A DNA stretch of 37,396 nt from Streptomyces sp. ISL-43 (GTDB lineage Bacteria > Actinomycetota > Actinomycetes > Streptomycetales > Streptomycetaceae): contig NZ_JAGGOT010000050.1 of the NCBI RefSeq assembly GCF_018614195.1, positions 1 through 37,396 of the forward strand. Direction: 5' to 3'. Numbering within the stretch: the stretch's first letter is position 1; every line of letters starts with the position of its first letter. Below are positions 23,269 through 30,560 of this stretch, piece by piece. Under the pieces are notes generated by a model. The model did not search any database and had not been told where the DNA came from. It worked only from the letters and a program-made list of their open reading frames with translations. A program made the translations under genes and the position numbers.

Positions 23269-23302
23269 CCCCCGGCCGGGGCGGAGCCCGGGGCCGGGGG
23301 GC
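23268..23302 (+). terminator. Possible helD terminator
   Basis: GCCCCCGGCC at the stop pairs with GGCCGGGGGGC (one bulged G) about 15 nt on. Very GC-rich, no U-run. Confidence 0.45.
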
Positions 23303-23331
23303 GGTTCGCGAGTGTCCCCCGGCCCGCCCAG

Positions 23332-23361
23332 GGCTTCGTACGGCTTCGTGCGGTTTCGTAC
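23332..23361 (+). repeat. Three 10-bp tandem repeats
   Basis: GGCTTCGTAC, GGCTTCGTGC, GGTTTCGTAC in direct succession. Period close to one helical turn. Function unknown. Confidence 0.5.
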
Positions 23362-23452
23362 GGCCGAATGGTCGGCGGCCAAGGGCGTGGTCGGCCGAAA
23401 CCGGCCGCCGGTAGGGGGATCACTTCCGGCGAACTTTTGTTAGCCTGGGTTA

Positions 23453-23600
23453 CGGCACCGGCTCGATCCAAGCCCCCGGGCCCAACCTTCGTCGCTTAGA
23501 GCGACCTCTTGCCGCGAGGCGAGCATGGCGGGTCGGTGTCATAGACGTAAGAGAACAGGTCTGCCCCCTCTGCGGAAGTGGAGGGGGCGGACCTGTTTTG
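23453..23600 (+). ncRNA. Candidate small RNA or terminated 5' leader upstream of malic enzyme
   Basis: The 536-bp gap between helD and the malic enzyme gene holds no convincing protein gene. TAGCCT at 23441-23446 could start RNA near 23453. At 23554-23597 lies a near-perfect 17-bp stem (AACAGGTC...CCCCCTC with its complement, 10-nt loop) followed by TTTTG, the best intrinsic terminator in the window. That leaves about 145 nt of stand-alone RNA, or an attenuator inside a leader of about 350 nt. A downstream -10-like TATGGT (23639-23644) could start the malic enzyme mRNA separately. Boundaries are estimates. Confidence 0.4.
23554..23597 (+). terminator. Intrinsic terminator ahead of the malic enzyme gene
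   Basis: Seventeen paired bases with a single G-U, loop TGCGGAAGTG, then a short T-run. It stands 208 nt upstream of the malic enzyme start, so it ends a transcript from upstream or works as a conditional attenuator. Confidence 0.7.
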
Positions 23601-23804
23601 CGTGGCCGGAAAGGGTTCCGGGGCCTCTGCAAATCTCGTATGGTGGAAGTGTCTTTCCGAAATTTGTAGCTGGTTACCTTGTACCGGCTGGTAGGTGGGA
23701 CGATCGGACAACAGGTCCTGCCCGTACCCGCCACGTTCTCGGCCGGCGCAGCGCGGGACTCTGTGTGCGTACAGAAAAACCAGGGACAGAAGAGGAACAC
23801 GGCC

Positions 23805-25229
23805 ATGGCAACGGCGCCCAGCGTCTCGTACTCGATGACGGTCCGCCTGGAAGTGCCCGCGAGCGGAACCGCGGTCTCCCAGCTCACCACCGCCGTGGAG
23901 TCCTCCGGTGGCTCGGTCACCGGCCTCGACGTGACCGCATCCGGCCACGAGAAGCTCCGGATCGACGTCACCATCGCCGCGACCTCCACGGCGCACGCCG
24001 ACGAGATCGTCGAGAAGCTGCGCGGGATCGAGGGCGTCAGCCTCGGCAAGGTCTCCGACCGAACCTTCCTGATGCACCTCGGCGGCAAGATCGAGATGGC
24101 GTCCAAGCACCCCATCCGCAACCGCGACGACCTCTCGATGATCTACACCCCGGGCGTGGCCCGCGTGTGCATGGCGATCGCCGAGAACCCCGAGGACGCC
24201 CGCCGCCTGACCATCAAGCGCAACTCCGTCGCAGTCGTGACGGACGGCAGCGCCGTGCTGGGCCTCGGCAACATCGGCCCGATGGCCGCGCTGCCCGTCA
24301 TGGAGGGCAAGGCGGCCCTCTTCAAGCGCTTCGCCGGCATCGACGCATGGCCGATCTGCCTGGACACCCAGGACCCGGACGAGATCGTTGCTGTCGTCAA
24401 GGCGATCGCCCCGGGCTTCGCCGGCATCAACCTGGAGGACATCTCCGCGCCGCGCTGCTTCGAGATCGAGGCCCGGCTGCGCGAGGCCCTCGACATCCCC
24501 GTCTTCCACGACGACCAGCACGGCACCGCCATCGTCGTCCTCGCCGCCCTCACCAACGCGCTGCGCGTGGTGGGCAAGGCAGTTGGCGACGTCAAGGTCG
24601 TCATGTCGGGCGCCGGCGCGGCCGGTACCGCGATCCTCAAGCTGCTCCTCGCGGCCGGTGTGAAGAACGTCGTCAGCGCCGACATCCACGGTGTCGTGCA
24701 CGCGGACCGCCCCGACCTCGTCGACGCGGCGGCCGACTCCCCGCTGCGCTGGATCGCCGACAACACCAACCCCGAGGGCTACACGGGCACCCTGAAGGAG
24801 GCCGTGGTCGGCGCCGACGTGTTCATCGGCGTCTCGGCCCCGAACGTGCTCAACGGCGACGACGTGGCCGCCATGGCGGACGGCGCGATCGTGTTCGCGC
24901 TCGCGAACCCGGACCCGGAGGTGGACCCGGCTGTGGCCCGCCAGACCGCCGCCGTCGTGGCCACCGGCCGCTCCGACTTCCCGAACCAGATCAACAACGT
25001 GCTGGTCTTCCCGGGCGTCTTCCGGGGCCTGCTGGACGCCCAGTCGCGCACGGTGGACACCGGGATGATGCTGGCCGCGGCGAGCGCCCTGGCCGACGTG
25101 GTCGGCGAGGACGAGCTGAACGCGAACTACATCATCCCGTCGGTCTTCAACGACAAGGTCGCGGGCGCGGTCGCCGGCGCCGTCCGCAAGGCCGCCACGG
25201 CCGCTGTGACGGGCCCCACCTCCGTCTGA
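23805..25229 (+). CDS. Malic enzyme with N-terminal ACT domain
   Basis: 474 aa. ATG 23805 has AGAGGAA 8 nt upstream. An ACT-type regulatory domain (about 10-88) precedes the malic domain, with Tyr114 (IYTPGVAR), Lys169 (VMEGKAALFK) and metal ligands in EDISAP (211-216) and FHDDQHGT (234-241). The dinucleotide-binding fold carries GAGAAG (269-274). It oxidatively decarboxylates malate to pyruvate, linking the citric-acid cycle to gluconeogenesis and lipid precursor supply. The cofactor (NAD or NADP) cannot be fixed by eye. The ACT domain suggests allosteric control by an amino acid or other small ligand. The long 5' region holds a terminator-like hairpin. Confidence 0.95.
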   Translation: MATAPSVSYSMTVRLEVPASGTAVSQLTTAVESSGGSVTGLDVTASGHEKLRIDVTIAATSTAHADEIVEKLRGIEGVSLGKVSDRTFLMHLGGKIEMASKHPIRNRDDLSMIYTPGVARVCMAIAENPEDARRLTIKRNSVAVVTDGSAVLGLGNIGPMAALPVMEGKAALFKRFAGIDAWPICLDTQDPDEIVAVVKAIAPGFAGINLEDISAPRCFEIEARLREALDIPVFHDDQHGTAIVVLAALTNALRVVGKAVGDVKVVMSGAGAAGTAILKLLLAAGVKNVVSADIHGVVHADRPDLVDAAADSPLRWIADNTNPEGYTGTLKEAVVGADVFIGVSAPNVLNGDDVAAMADGAIVFALANPDPEVDPAVARQTAAVVATGRSDFPNQINNVLVFPGVFRGLLDAQSRTVDTGMMLAAASALADVVGEDELNANYIIPSVFNDKVAGAVAGAVRKAATAAVTGPTSV

Positions 25230-25283
25230 TCCCCGGCGCGTCGCGGGATGCGGGCCCACCGGGCCGCCTCTAGGGTTGCGGGG

Positions 25284-25346
25284 ATGCCGGCGGTCCGCAT
25301 CCGCCGGAACCCCTCCTGGTGCGGACGGAGCGTCACCGCGGCGTGA
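25284..25346 (+). CDS. Possible 20-aa leaderless ORF upstream of the HU gene
   Basis: TAGGGT (25271-25276), 7 nt, then an ATG opening a 20-codon Arg-rich frame ending TGA at 25344-25346. The DNA also forms a GTCCGCA/TGCGGAC hairpin, so it may just be a structured leader. Only the leaderless promoter pattern supports translation. Confidence 0.2.
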   Translation: MPAVRIRRNPSWCGRSVTAA

Positions 25347-25430
25347 CTGTGGCGCTTTTCGTGTGACCCTGGCGGGTGCCGGATTGGCTTTCCCGCCGCT
25401 GGTGGGGGCAGGATGCGTAACCGGGCGAGA

Positions 25431-25448
25431 GGGTCTGACGACAGACCC
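25431..25448 (+). promoter_or_regulatory. Leader hairpin upstream of the HU gene
   Basis: GGGTCTG and CAGACCC pair over the 4-nt loop ACGA, about 80 nt before the HU start. The 301-bp gap between malic enzyme and HU otherwise holds only the short ORF noted and a GGGAG ribosome site at 25520-25524. Confidence 0.4.
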
Positions 25449-25530
25449 GGGTCCGGGGACTGTCCTAGGGCCCTGGCAGCATCGGCTTCGATCTCACGCC
25501 TCTAAGGCAAGTTGAACACGGGAGTACAAC

Positions 25531-25812
25531 ATGAACCGCAGTGAGCTGGTGGCCGCTCTGTCCGAGCGCGCCGAGGTGACCCGCAAGGACGCCGACGCCG
25601 TTCTGGCCGCGCTCGCCGAGACCATCGGCGAGATTGTCGCCAAGGGCGACGAGAAGGTCACCATCCCCGGCTTCCTGACCTTCGAGCGCACCCACCGTGC
25701 CGCTCGCACCGCGCGCAACCCGCAGACCGGCGACCCCATCCAGATCCCGGCCGGCTACAGCGTGAAGGTCTCCGCGGGCTCCAAGCTCAAGGAAGCCGCC
25801 AAGGGCAAGTAG
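25531..25812 (+). CDS. hup: HU-family nucleoid protein
   Basis: 93 aa, standard HU length. MNRSELVAALSERAEVTRKDADAVLAALAE forms the helical dimer body, TIPGFLTFERTHRAARTARNP leads into the DNA-bending arm (RNPQTGDPIQIPA), and the chain ends KLKEAAKGK. It binds and bends DNA non-specifically as a dimer. This is the short HU form, not the longer actinobacterial paralogue with a Lys/Ala tail. Three successive hairpins follow between it and convergent murA. Confidence 0.96.
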   Translation: MNRSELVAALSERAEVTRKDADAVLAALAETIGEIVAKGDEKVTIPGFLTFERTHRAARTARNPQTGDPIQIPAGYSVKVSAGSKLKEAAKGK

Positions 25813-25824
25813 TCCGCCCTTGTG

Positions 25825-25847
25825 CCGGGGGCCGCAGCGGCCCCCGG
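25825..25847 (+). terminator. HU gene terminator
   Basis: 10-bp stem CCGGGGGCCG / CGGCCCCCGG, loop CAG, 13 nt past the stop. Confidence 0.75.
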
Positions 25848-25870
25848 GACGGCAGTAGTACGTAGTACGC

Positions 25871-25906
25871 GAGAGGCGGCCACCCGGCACCGGGTGGCCG
25901 CCTCTC
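25871..25906. terminator. Second hairpin between HU and murA genes
   Basis: Stem of at least 16 bp (GAGAGGCGGCCACCCG and its complement) with a 4-nt loop. Fully palindromic, so usable by both converging transcripts. Confidence 0.75.
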
Positions 25907-25939
25907 CGCGCTCCCGGCGCCGGCGGTGGCCCCCGGGAG

Positions 25940-25987
25940 CCAGAACGCCCCCACAGGCCCCTCTACGGGGCCCTGGGGGCGTTCTGG
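25940..25987 (-). terminator. murA terminator
   Basis: CCAGAACGCCCCC (25940-25952) pairs with GGGGGCGTTCTGG (25975-25987), with an inner GGCCCC/GGGGCC helix, 45 bp past the murA stop. Confidence 0.8.
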
Positions 25988-26031
25988 GCCGGTCTGCGCC
26001 GGTCTACGTGGCCCGGCGGCCGGTGCGGTCC

Positions 26032-27375
26032 TCAGACGAGGTCGCCGCCCGGGAGCTCGACCTTGGCACCCAGCTCCACGAGCTTCTCCATGAAGTTCTC
26101 GTAGCCGCGGTTGATCAGGTCGATGCCGTGGACCCGCGAAGTGCCCTCGGCGGCGAGCGCCGCGATCAGGTACGAGAACCCGCCGCGCAGGTCGGGGATG
26201 ACCAGGTCGGCGCCCTGGAGCTTGGTGGGCCCGGAGACGACCGCCGAGTGCAGGAAGTTGCGCTGGCCGAAGCGGCAGGCGCTGCCGCCCAGGCACTCGC
26301 GGTAGAGCTGGATGTGCGCGCCCATCTGGTTGAGCGCGGAGGTGAAGCCGAGGCGGGACTCGTAGACCGTCTCGTGGACGATCGAGAGGCCGGTGGCCTG
26401 GGTCAGCGCCACGACCAGCGGCTGCTGCCAGTCGGTCTGGAAGCCGGGGTGGACGTCGGTCTCCAGCGCGATGGCGTTGAGCGGGCCGCCCGGGTGCCAG
26501 AAGCGGATGCCGTCGTCGTCGATCTCGAAGGCGCCGCCGACCCGGCGGAAGGTGTTGAGGAAGGTCATCATCGAACGCTGCTGCGCGCCGCGCACGTAGA
26601 TGTTTCCGCCGGTCGCCAGGGCCGCGGACGCCCAGGAGGCGGCCTCCAGGCGGTCCGGGAGCGCCTTGTGGTTGTAGCCGCTCAGGCGGTCCACACCGGT
26701 GATCCGGATGGTCCGGTCGGTGTCGACGGAGATGATGGCGCCCATCTTCTGCAGGACGCAGATGAGGTCCTCGATCTCCGGCTCCACGGCGGCGTTGCCG
26801 AGCTCGGTGACGCCCTCGGCCAGGACGGCCGTCAGCAGCACCTGCTCGGTCGAGCCGACCGACGGGTAGGGCAGGCGGATCTTGCAGCCGCGCAGCCGCT
26901 GCGGGGCCTCCAGGTACTGGCCGCCCTCGCGCTTCTCGATGGTCGCGCCGAACTGGCGCAGCACGTCGAAGTGGAAGTCGATCGGCCGGCCGCCGATGTC
27001 GCAGCCGCCCAGGCCCGGGATGAAGGCGTGGCCGAGGCGGTGCAGCAGCGGGCCGCAGAACAGGATCGGGATGCGCGAGGAGCCCGCGTGCGCGTCGATG
27101 TCGGCGACGTTGGCGCTCTCGACGTACGTGGGGTCGAGGACCAGCTCGCCCGGCTCGTCACCCGGGCGGACGGTCACCCCGTGCAGCTGGAGCAGTCCGC
27201 GCACGACCCGGACGTCACGGATGTCGGGAACGTTGCGCAGCCGGCTGGGCTCGCTGCCGAGCAGGGCCGCGACCATGGCCTTCGGTACGAGGTTCTTCGC
27301 GCCTCGGACACGGATCTCGCCCTCGAGCGGGGTTCCGCCGTGGACAAGCAGTACATCGTCACTGATGCCGGTCAT
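26032..27375 (-). CDS. murA: UDP-N-acetylglucosamine 1-carboxyvinyltransferase
   Basis: 447 aa, first committed step of peptidoglycan synthesis (transfers enolpyruvate from PEP to UDP-GlcNAc). ATG 27375 opens TGISDDVLLVHGGTPLEG. The substrate Lys-Asn pair is in RGAKNLVPKAM (27-28), and the PEP-reactive, fosfomycin-target Cys125 is in GLGGCDIGGRPIDFH. Since Cys is retained, and not Asp as in mycobacteria, the enzyme should be fosfomycin-sensitive at the active site. Two inside-out alpha-beta domains are covered in full, with C-terminal RGYENFMEKLVELGA. It is divergent from yqgE. Confidence 0.96.
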   Translation of the reverse strand: MTGISDDVLLVHGGTPLEGEIRVRGAKNLVPKAMVAALLGSEPSRLRNVPDIRDVRVVRGLLQLHGVTVRPGDEPGELVLDPTYVESANVADIDAHAGSSRIPILFCGPLLHRLGHAFIPGLGGCDIGGRPIDFHFDVLRQFGATIEKREGGQYLEAPQRLRGCKIRLPYPSVGSTEQVLLTAVLAEGVTELGNAAVEPEIEDLICVLQKMGAIISVDTDRTIRITGVDRLSGYNHKALPDRLEAASWASAALATGGNIYVRGAQQRSMMTFLNTFRRVGGAFEIDDDGIRFWHPGGPLNAIALETDVHPGFQTDWQQPLVVALTQATGLSIVHETVYESRLGFTSALNQMGAHIQLYRECLGGSACRFGQRNFLHSAVVSGPTKLQGADLVIPDLRGGFSYLIAALAAEGTSRVHGIDLINRGYENFMEKLVELGAKVELPGGDLV

Positions 27376-27649
27376 GAATCTCGCGTTCCGGGAGGGGTGG
27401 GCAGGGGGCCAAGTCAAAAGGGTAAGGGGCACGACCCCCTTGTTCGTATGGCTGACGGGGCCGTAGGACTGTCATGAATTCGCCACAACACCCTGGGTGC
27501 CCGCCATGTGGCGGAGCGTCTCCTTCCGTCAGGTGTCCGGGCGGGCCGGGCGCGCGCGCCCCGCGCTGCCGCCGTGCGCCCTGAGCTGCGCAGGATCGGA
27601 TCACCGCGTCGGCTCCCCCTCACGGGCGAATGTGCGAGACCATGTCGGC

Positions 27650-28210
27650 ATGACCGAGGTGTCCTCCCTCACAGGGCGGCTGCTCGTGGCCACCCCCGCT
27701 CTCGCGGACCCGAATTTCGACCGCGCGGTGGTGCTGCTGCTCGACCACGACGAGCAGGGCTCGCTCGGCGTCGTCCTCAACCGGCCCACCCCGGTGGGCG
27801 TCGGTGACGTCCTGCTGCCCTGGGCGGCGCTGGCCGGCGCCCCCGGAGTGGTCTTCCAGGGCGGCCCGGTGGCGCTGGACTCCGCGCTGGGGCTGGCGGT
27901 CATCCCCGGCGAGGAGGGGCCGCTCGGGTGGCGCCGGGTGCACGGGGCGATCGGCCTGGTGGACCTGGAGGCCCCGCCGGAGCTCCTCGCCGCGGCGCTG
28001 GGGGGCCTGCGCATCTTCGCCGGGTACTCGGGCTGGGGCCCGGGTCAGCTGGAGGAGGAACTGGGCGGCGGCGCCTGGTACGTGGTGGAATCCGAGCCGG
28101 GCGACGTCTCCTTCCCGGATCCGGAACGGCTGTGGCGCGCGGTGCTGCGGCGCCAGCGCAGCGACCTGGCGATGGTGGCCACCTATCCGGACGACCCGTC
28201 GCTCAACTGA
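27650..28210 (+). CDS. YqgE/AlgH family protein (UPF0301)
   Basis: 186 aa. The family pattern is clear: LTGRLLVATPALADPNFDRAVVLLLDHDEQGSLGVVLNRP, then VFQGGPV, then LRIFAGYSGWGPGQLEEEL, closing with FPDPERLWRAVLRRQ. The function of the family is unsettled despite wide conservation. ATG 27650 has no clear ribosome site; GACCAT 6 nt upstream is a poor -10, so a leaderless start is only possible. The next gene begins 29 nt past its stop but appears to have its own promoter. Confidence 0.9.
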   Translation: MTEVSSLTGRLLVATPALADPNFDRAVVLLLDHDEQGSLGVVLNRPTPVGVGDVLLPWAALAGAPGVVFQGGPVALDSALGLAVIPGEEGPLGWRRVHGAIGLVDLEAPPELLAAALGGLRIFAGYSGWGPGQLEEELGGGAWYVVESEPGDVSFPDPERLWRAVLRRQRSDLAMVATYPDDPSLN

Positions 28211-28226
28211 CCCCGGCGGGGTTCAG

Positions 28227-28232
28227 TACGCT
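28227..28232 (+). promoter_or_regulatory. -10 of the DUF3039 gene (leaderless)
   Basis: TACGCT, 7 nt, then ATG 28240; no ribosome site between. Confidence 0.45.
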
Positions 28233-28239
28233 TGCTTTC

Positions 28240-28524
28240 ATGAGCACTCTTGAGCCCGATCGCGGGACTGGTACGGGGACCCTCGTAGAGCCGACGCCGC
28301 AGGTGTCCCACGGCGACGGCGACCACGAGCGCTTCGCCCACTACGTCCAGAAGGACAAGATCATGGAGAGCGCGCTCGGGGGCACCCCCGTCGTCGCGCT
28401 CTGCGGCAAGGTCTGGGTGCCGGGCCGGGACCCGAAGAAGTACCCGGTCTGCCCCATGTGCAAGGAGATCTACGAGTCCATGGGCCCCGGCGGGGACAAG
28501 GACAAGGGCGGCAAGGACAAGTAG
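28240..28524 (+). CDS. DUF3039 zinc-binding small protein
   Basis: 94 aa. The central block HERFAHYVQKDKIMESALGGTPVVALCGKVWVP with the later CPMCKEIYE matches the actinobacterial DUF3039 family. Cys (ALCGK) and the CPMC pair probably bind zinc. The tail is Lys/Gly/Asp-rich and disordered. Function unknown. It is widespread next to core genes in actinobacteria. Confidence 0.88.
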   Translation: MSTLEPDRGTGTGTLVEPTPQVSHGDGDHERFAHYVQKDKIMESALGGTPVVALCGKVWVPGRDPKKYPVCPMCKEIYESMGPGGDKDKGGKDK

Positions 28525-28547
28525 TCCGGCCCTCCCGAAGCGGGACG

Positions 28548-28584
28548 AAGGCCCTCGGTGCGCTGCTGTGCGTCCGGGGGCCTT
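28548..28584 (+). terminator. Terminator after DUF3039
   Basis: 11-bp stem AAGGCCCTCGG / CCGGGGGCCTT (one G-U) followed by TTTG. Confidence 0.75.
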
Positions 28585-28632
28585 TGCCGTGCCCGGAGGG
28601 CGGGTTAGGGTCGCCGCGTCAGCGCCATGTGA

Positions 28633-28657
28633 AACGTACGTTGCACATGTTGCAACG
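28633..28657. promoter_or_regulatory. Overlapping palindromes before the hexosaminidase gene (probable operator)
   Basis: AACGTACGTT (28633-28642) is a perfect 10-bp palindrome. CGTTGCA-CATGT-TGCAACG (28639-28657) is a 19-bp inverted repeat overlapping it. TTGCA/TGCAA half-sites suit LacI-type sugar repressors better than the TGGTCTAGACCA-like sites of DasR. They end just before the GGAGGAG ribosome site (28660-28666), so binding should block transcription. Confidence 0.6.
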
Positions 28658-28673
28658 GTGGAGGAGTCAGGCC

Positions 28674-30323
28674 ATGCCCGAGTTGATTCCGGAGCCGCGG
28701 TACGCGCGCTTCCTGCCCGACGGCGGCGCGTACGAGCTCACCGACCCGCTGCTCGACGCCGGACCCGGCACCGGGGGCACGGCCGGCTGGCTGCGCCGCG
28801 AGCTCGGCGCGGCCACCGGCTGGGCGCTCCCGGCCCCGGTCCGCGGGGAGGCGTACGGCGAGCGCCCGGTGATCCGGCTCGCGCTGCGCCCCGGGATCGC
28901 GCGGGACACCGGCGCCGAGTCCTACGAACTCCACGTCGCGCCCGGCCTCGTACTCCTGGAGGGAGCCGACGCGGCGGGCCTCTTCTACGCGGCGCAGACG
29001 CTGCGTCAGCTGCTCGGGGCCCACGCCTACCGGCGGGCGCCGCTGCCGGGGGCGGTGTGGCGGCTGCCGTACGGGGACATCGCCGACGGCCCCCGCTTCG
29101 GCTGGCGCGGCATGATGCTCGACGTCGCCCGCCACTTCACGCCCAAGGACGGCGTGCTGCGCCACATCGACCTGCTCGCCGCCCACAAGCTCAACGTGCT
29201 GCACCTGCACCTGACGGACGACCAGGGCTGGCGGGTCGAGATCCGGCGCTACCCGAAGCTGACCGAGGTCGGCGCGTGGCGGGCGCGCAGCCGGTGGGGG
29301 CACCGGGCCTCGCCGCTGTGGAACGAGACCCCGCACGGCGGCTTCTACACGCGTGACGACATCCGCGAGATCGTCGCGTACGCCGCCGAGCGGCACGTGC
29401 GGGTGGTGCCCGAGATCGACGTGCCGGGGCACTCCCAGGCCGCGATCGCCGCCTACCCGGAGCTGGGCAACACGGACGTGGTGGACACCGCCGCCCTGGA
29501 GGTGTGGGACGACTGGGGGATCAACGAGAACGTGCTCGCGCCCACGGAGGCCGTCCTGCGGTTCTACGAGGGGGTCTTCGAGGAGCTGCTGGAGCTGTTC
29601 CCGGTGGAGGTCTCGCCCTTCGTGCACGTGGGCGGGGACGAGTGCCCGAAGGGCCAGTGGCGGGCCTCGGCGGTGGCGCGGGAGCGGATCCGGGAGCTGG
29701 GGGTGGACGGCGAGGACGGGCTGCAGTCCTGGTTCATCCGGCACTTCGACGGCTGGCTCGCCGAGCGCGGGCGCCGGCTCATCGGATGGGACGAGATCCT
29801 GGAGGGCGGGCTGGCTCCCGGCGCGGCCGTCTCCTCCTGGCGCGGATACGCGGGCGGCATCGCCGCCGCCGAGGCGGGCCACGACGTGGTGATGTGCCCG
29901 GAGCAGCAGGTGTACCTGGACCACCGTCAGGCGGACGGCGGGGACGAGCCGATGCCCATCGGGTTCGTCCGCACTCTGGAGGATGTGTACCGGTTCGAGC
30001 CGGTTCCGCCGAAGTTGTCGCCAGAGGCCGCCGCCCAGGTGCTGGGCGCCCAGGCCAATGTGTGGACCGAGGTGATGGAGAACCAGAGCCGGGTCGACTA
30101 CCAGGTGTTCCCGCGCCTCGCCGCCTTCGCCGAGGTGGTGTGGTCGAAGCTGCCGGAGCCGGAGCTGCGGGACTACGCGGACTTCGAGGCACGGATGGCG
30201 GCGCACTACCGGCGCCTGGACGCGCTCGGGGTCGACTACCGGCCGCCCGGCGGCCCGTTGCCGTGGCAGCGCAGGCCCGGAGTGCTCGGACGCCCGATCG
30301 AGGGAGCACCCCCGAACGTGTGA
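28674..30323 (+). CDS. Beta-N-acetylhexosaminidase (GH20)
   Basis: 549 aa. ATG 28674 has GGAGGAG 7 nt upstream. Residues 1-130 form the GH20b alpha/beta domain. The catalytic TIM barrel (about 140-500) starts RGMMLDVARHFTPKDGVLRHIDLLAAHKLNVLHLHLTDDQGW and contains HVGGDECP with the catalytic Asp322-Glu323 pair of substrate-assisted catalysis. No signal peptide is visible, so it should act in the cytoplasm on imported chitooligosaccharides or recycled wall sugars, releasing GlcNAc. A palindromic operator precedes it. Confidence 0.94.
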   Translation: MPELIPEPRYARFLPDGGAYELTDPLLDAGPGTGGTAGWLRRELGAATGWALPAPVRGEAYGERPVIRLALRPGIARDTGAESYELHVAPGLVLLEGADAAGLFYAAQTLRQLLGAHAYRRAPLPGAVWRLPYGDIADGPRFGWRGMMLDVARHFTPKDGVLRHIDLLAAHKLNVLHLHLTDDQGWRVEIRRYPKLTEVGAWRARSRWGHRASPLWNETPHGGFYTRDDIREIVAYAAERHVRVVPEIDVPGHSQAAIAAYPELGNTDVVDTAALEVWDDWGINENVLAPTEAVLRFYEGVFEELLELFPVEVSPFVHVGGDECPKGQWRASAVARERIRELGVDGEDGLQSWFIRHFDGWLAERGRRLIGWDEILEGGLAPGAAVSSWRGYAGGIAAAEAGHDVVMCPEQQVYLDHRQADGGDEPMPIGFVRTLEDVYRFEPVPPKLSPEAAAQVLGAQANVWTEVMENQSRVDYQVFPRLAAFAEVVWSKLPEPELRDYADFEARMAAHYRRLDALGVDYRPPGGPLPWQRRPGVLGRPIEGAPPNV

Positions 30324-30344
30324 CGAACCCCCCGTGCGGATGAG

Positions 30345-30373
30345 GCGGGGCCGCCGGACTCCGGCCGCCCCGC
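30345..30373 (+). terminator. Hexosaminidase terminator
   Basis: 13-nt arms (GCGGGGCCGCCGG / CCGGCCGCCCCGC) with one mismatch and a 3-nt loop, 22 nt past the stop. Confidence 0.75.
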
Positions 30374-30476
30374 ACGTCCGCCCGGCGGGTCCGCAGCGAG
30401 TGGCGCCTGCGTCCCGATACGGCCCCCGGCCCCGGCGCGGACCCTCGCGTCCGGTGCTCCGGAAGATGTGCCAGAG

Positions 30477-30507
30477 TTGCCACGTCCCGGCGGTGAGCAC
30501 GTACCGT
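30477..30507 (+). promoter_or_regulatory. Candidate promoter of the hydroxylase operon
   Basis: TTGCCA (30477-30482), 19-bp spacer, TACCGT (30502-30507). RNA would start near 30514, about 47 nt before the TTG start. Confidence 0.35.
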
Positions 30508-30560
30508 ACGGCGGACAGGCGTGAGCGCCGGGACCGGGACATCGGGAAGGGGCAGCTGGG

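Noticed and set aside
23434..23456. IdeR/DmdR iron box in the helD-malic enzyme gap
   Set aside because: Only one half-site (AGGCTAAC on the minus strand) matches; the other half does not.
23451..23550. Basic 30-aa minus-strand ORF
   Set aside because: No ribosome site or promoter; the stretch is better explained as part of the terminator-bearing RNA region.
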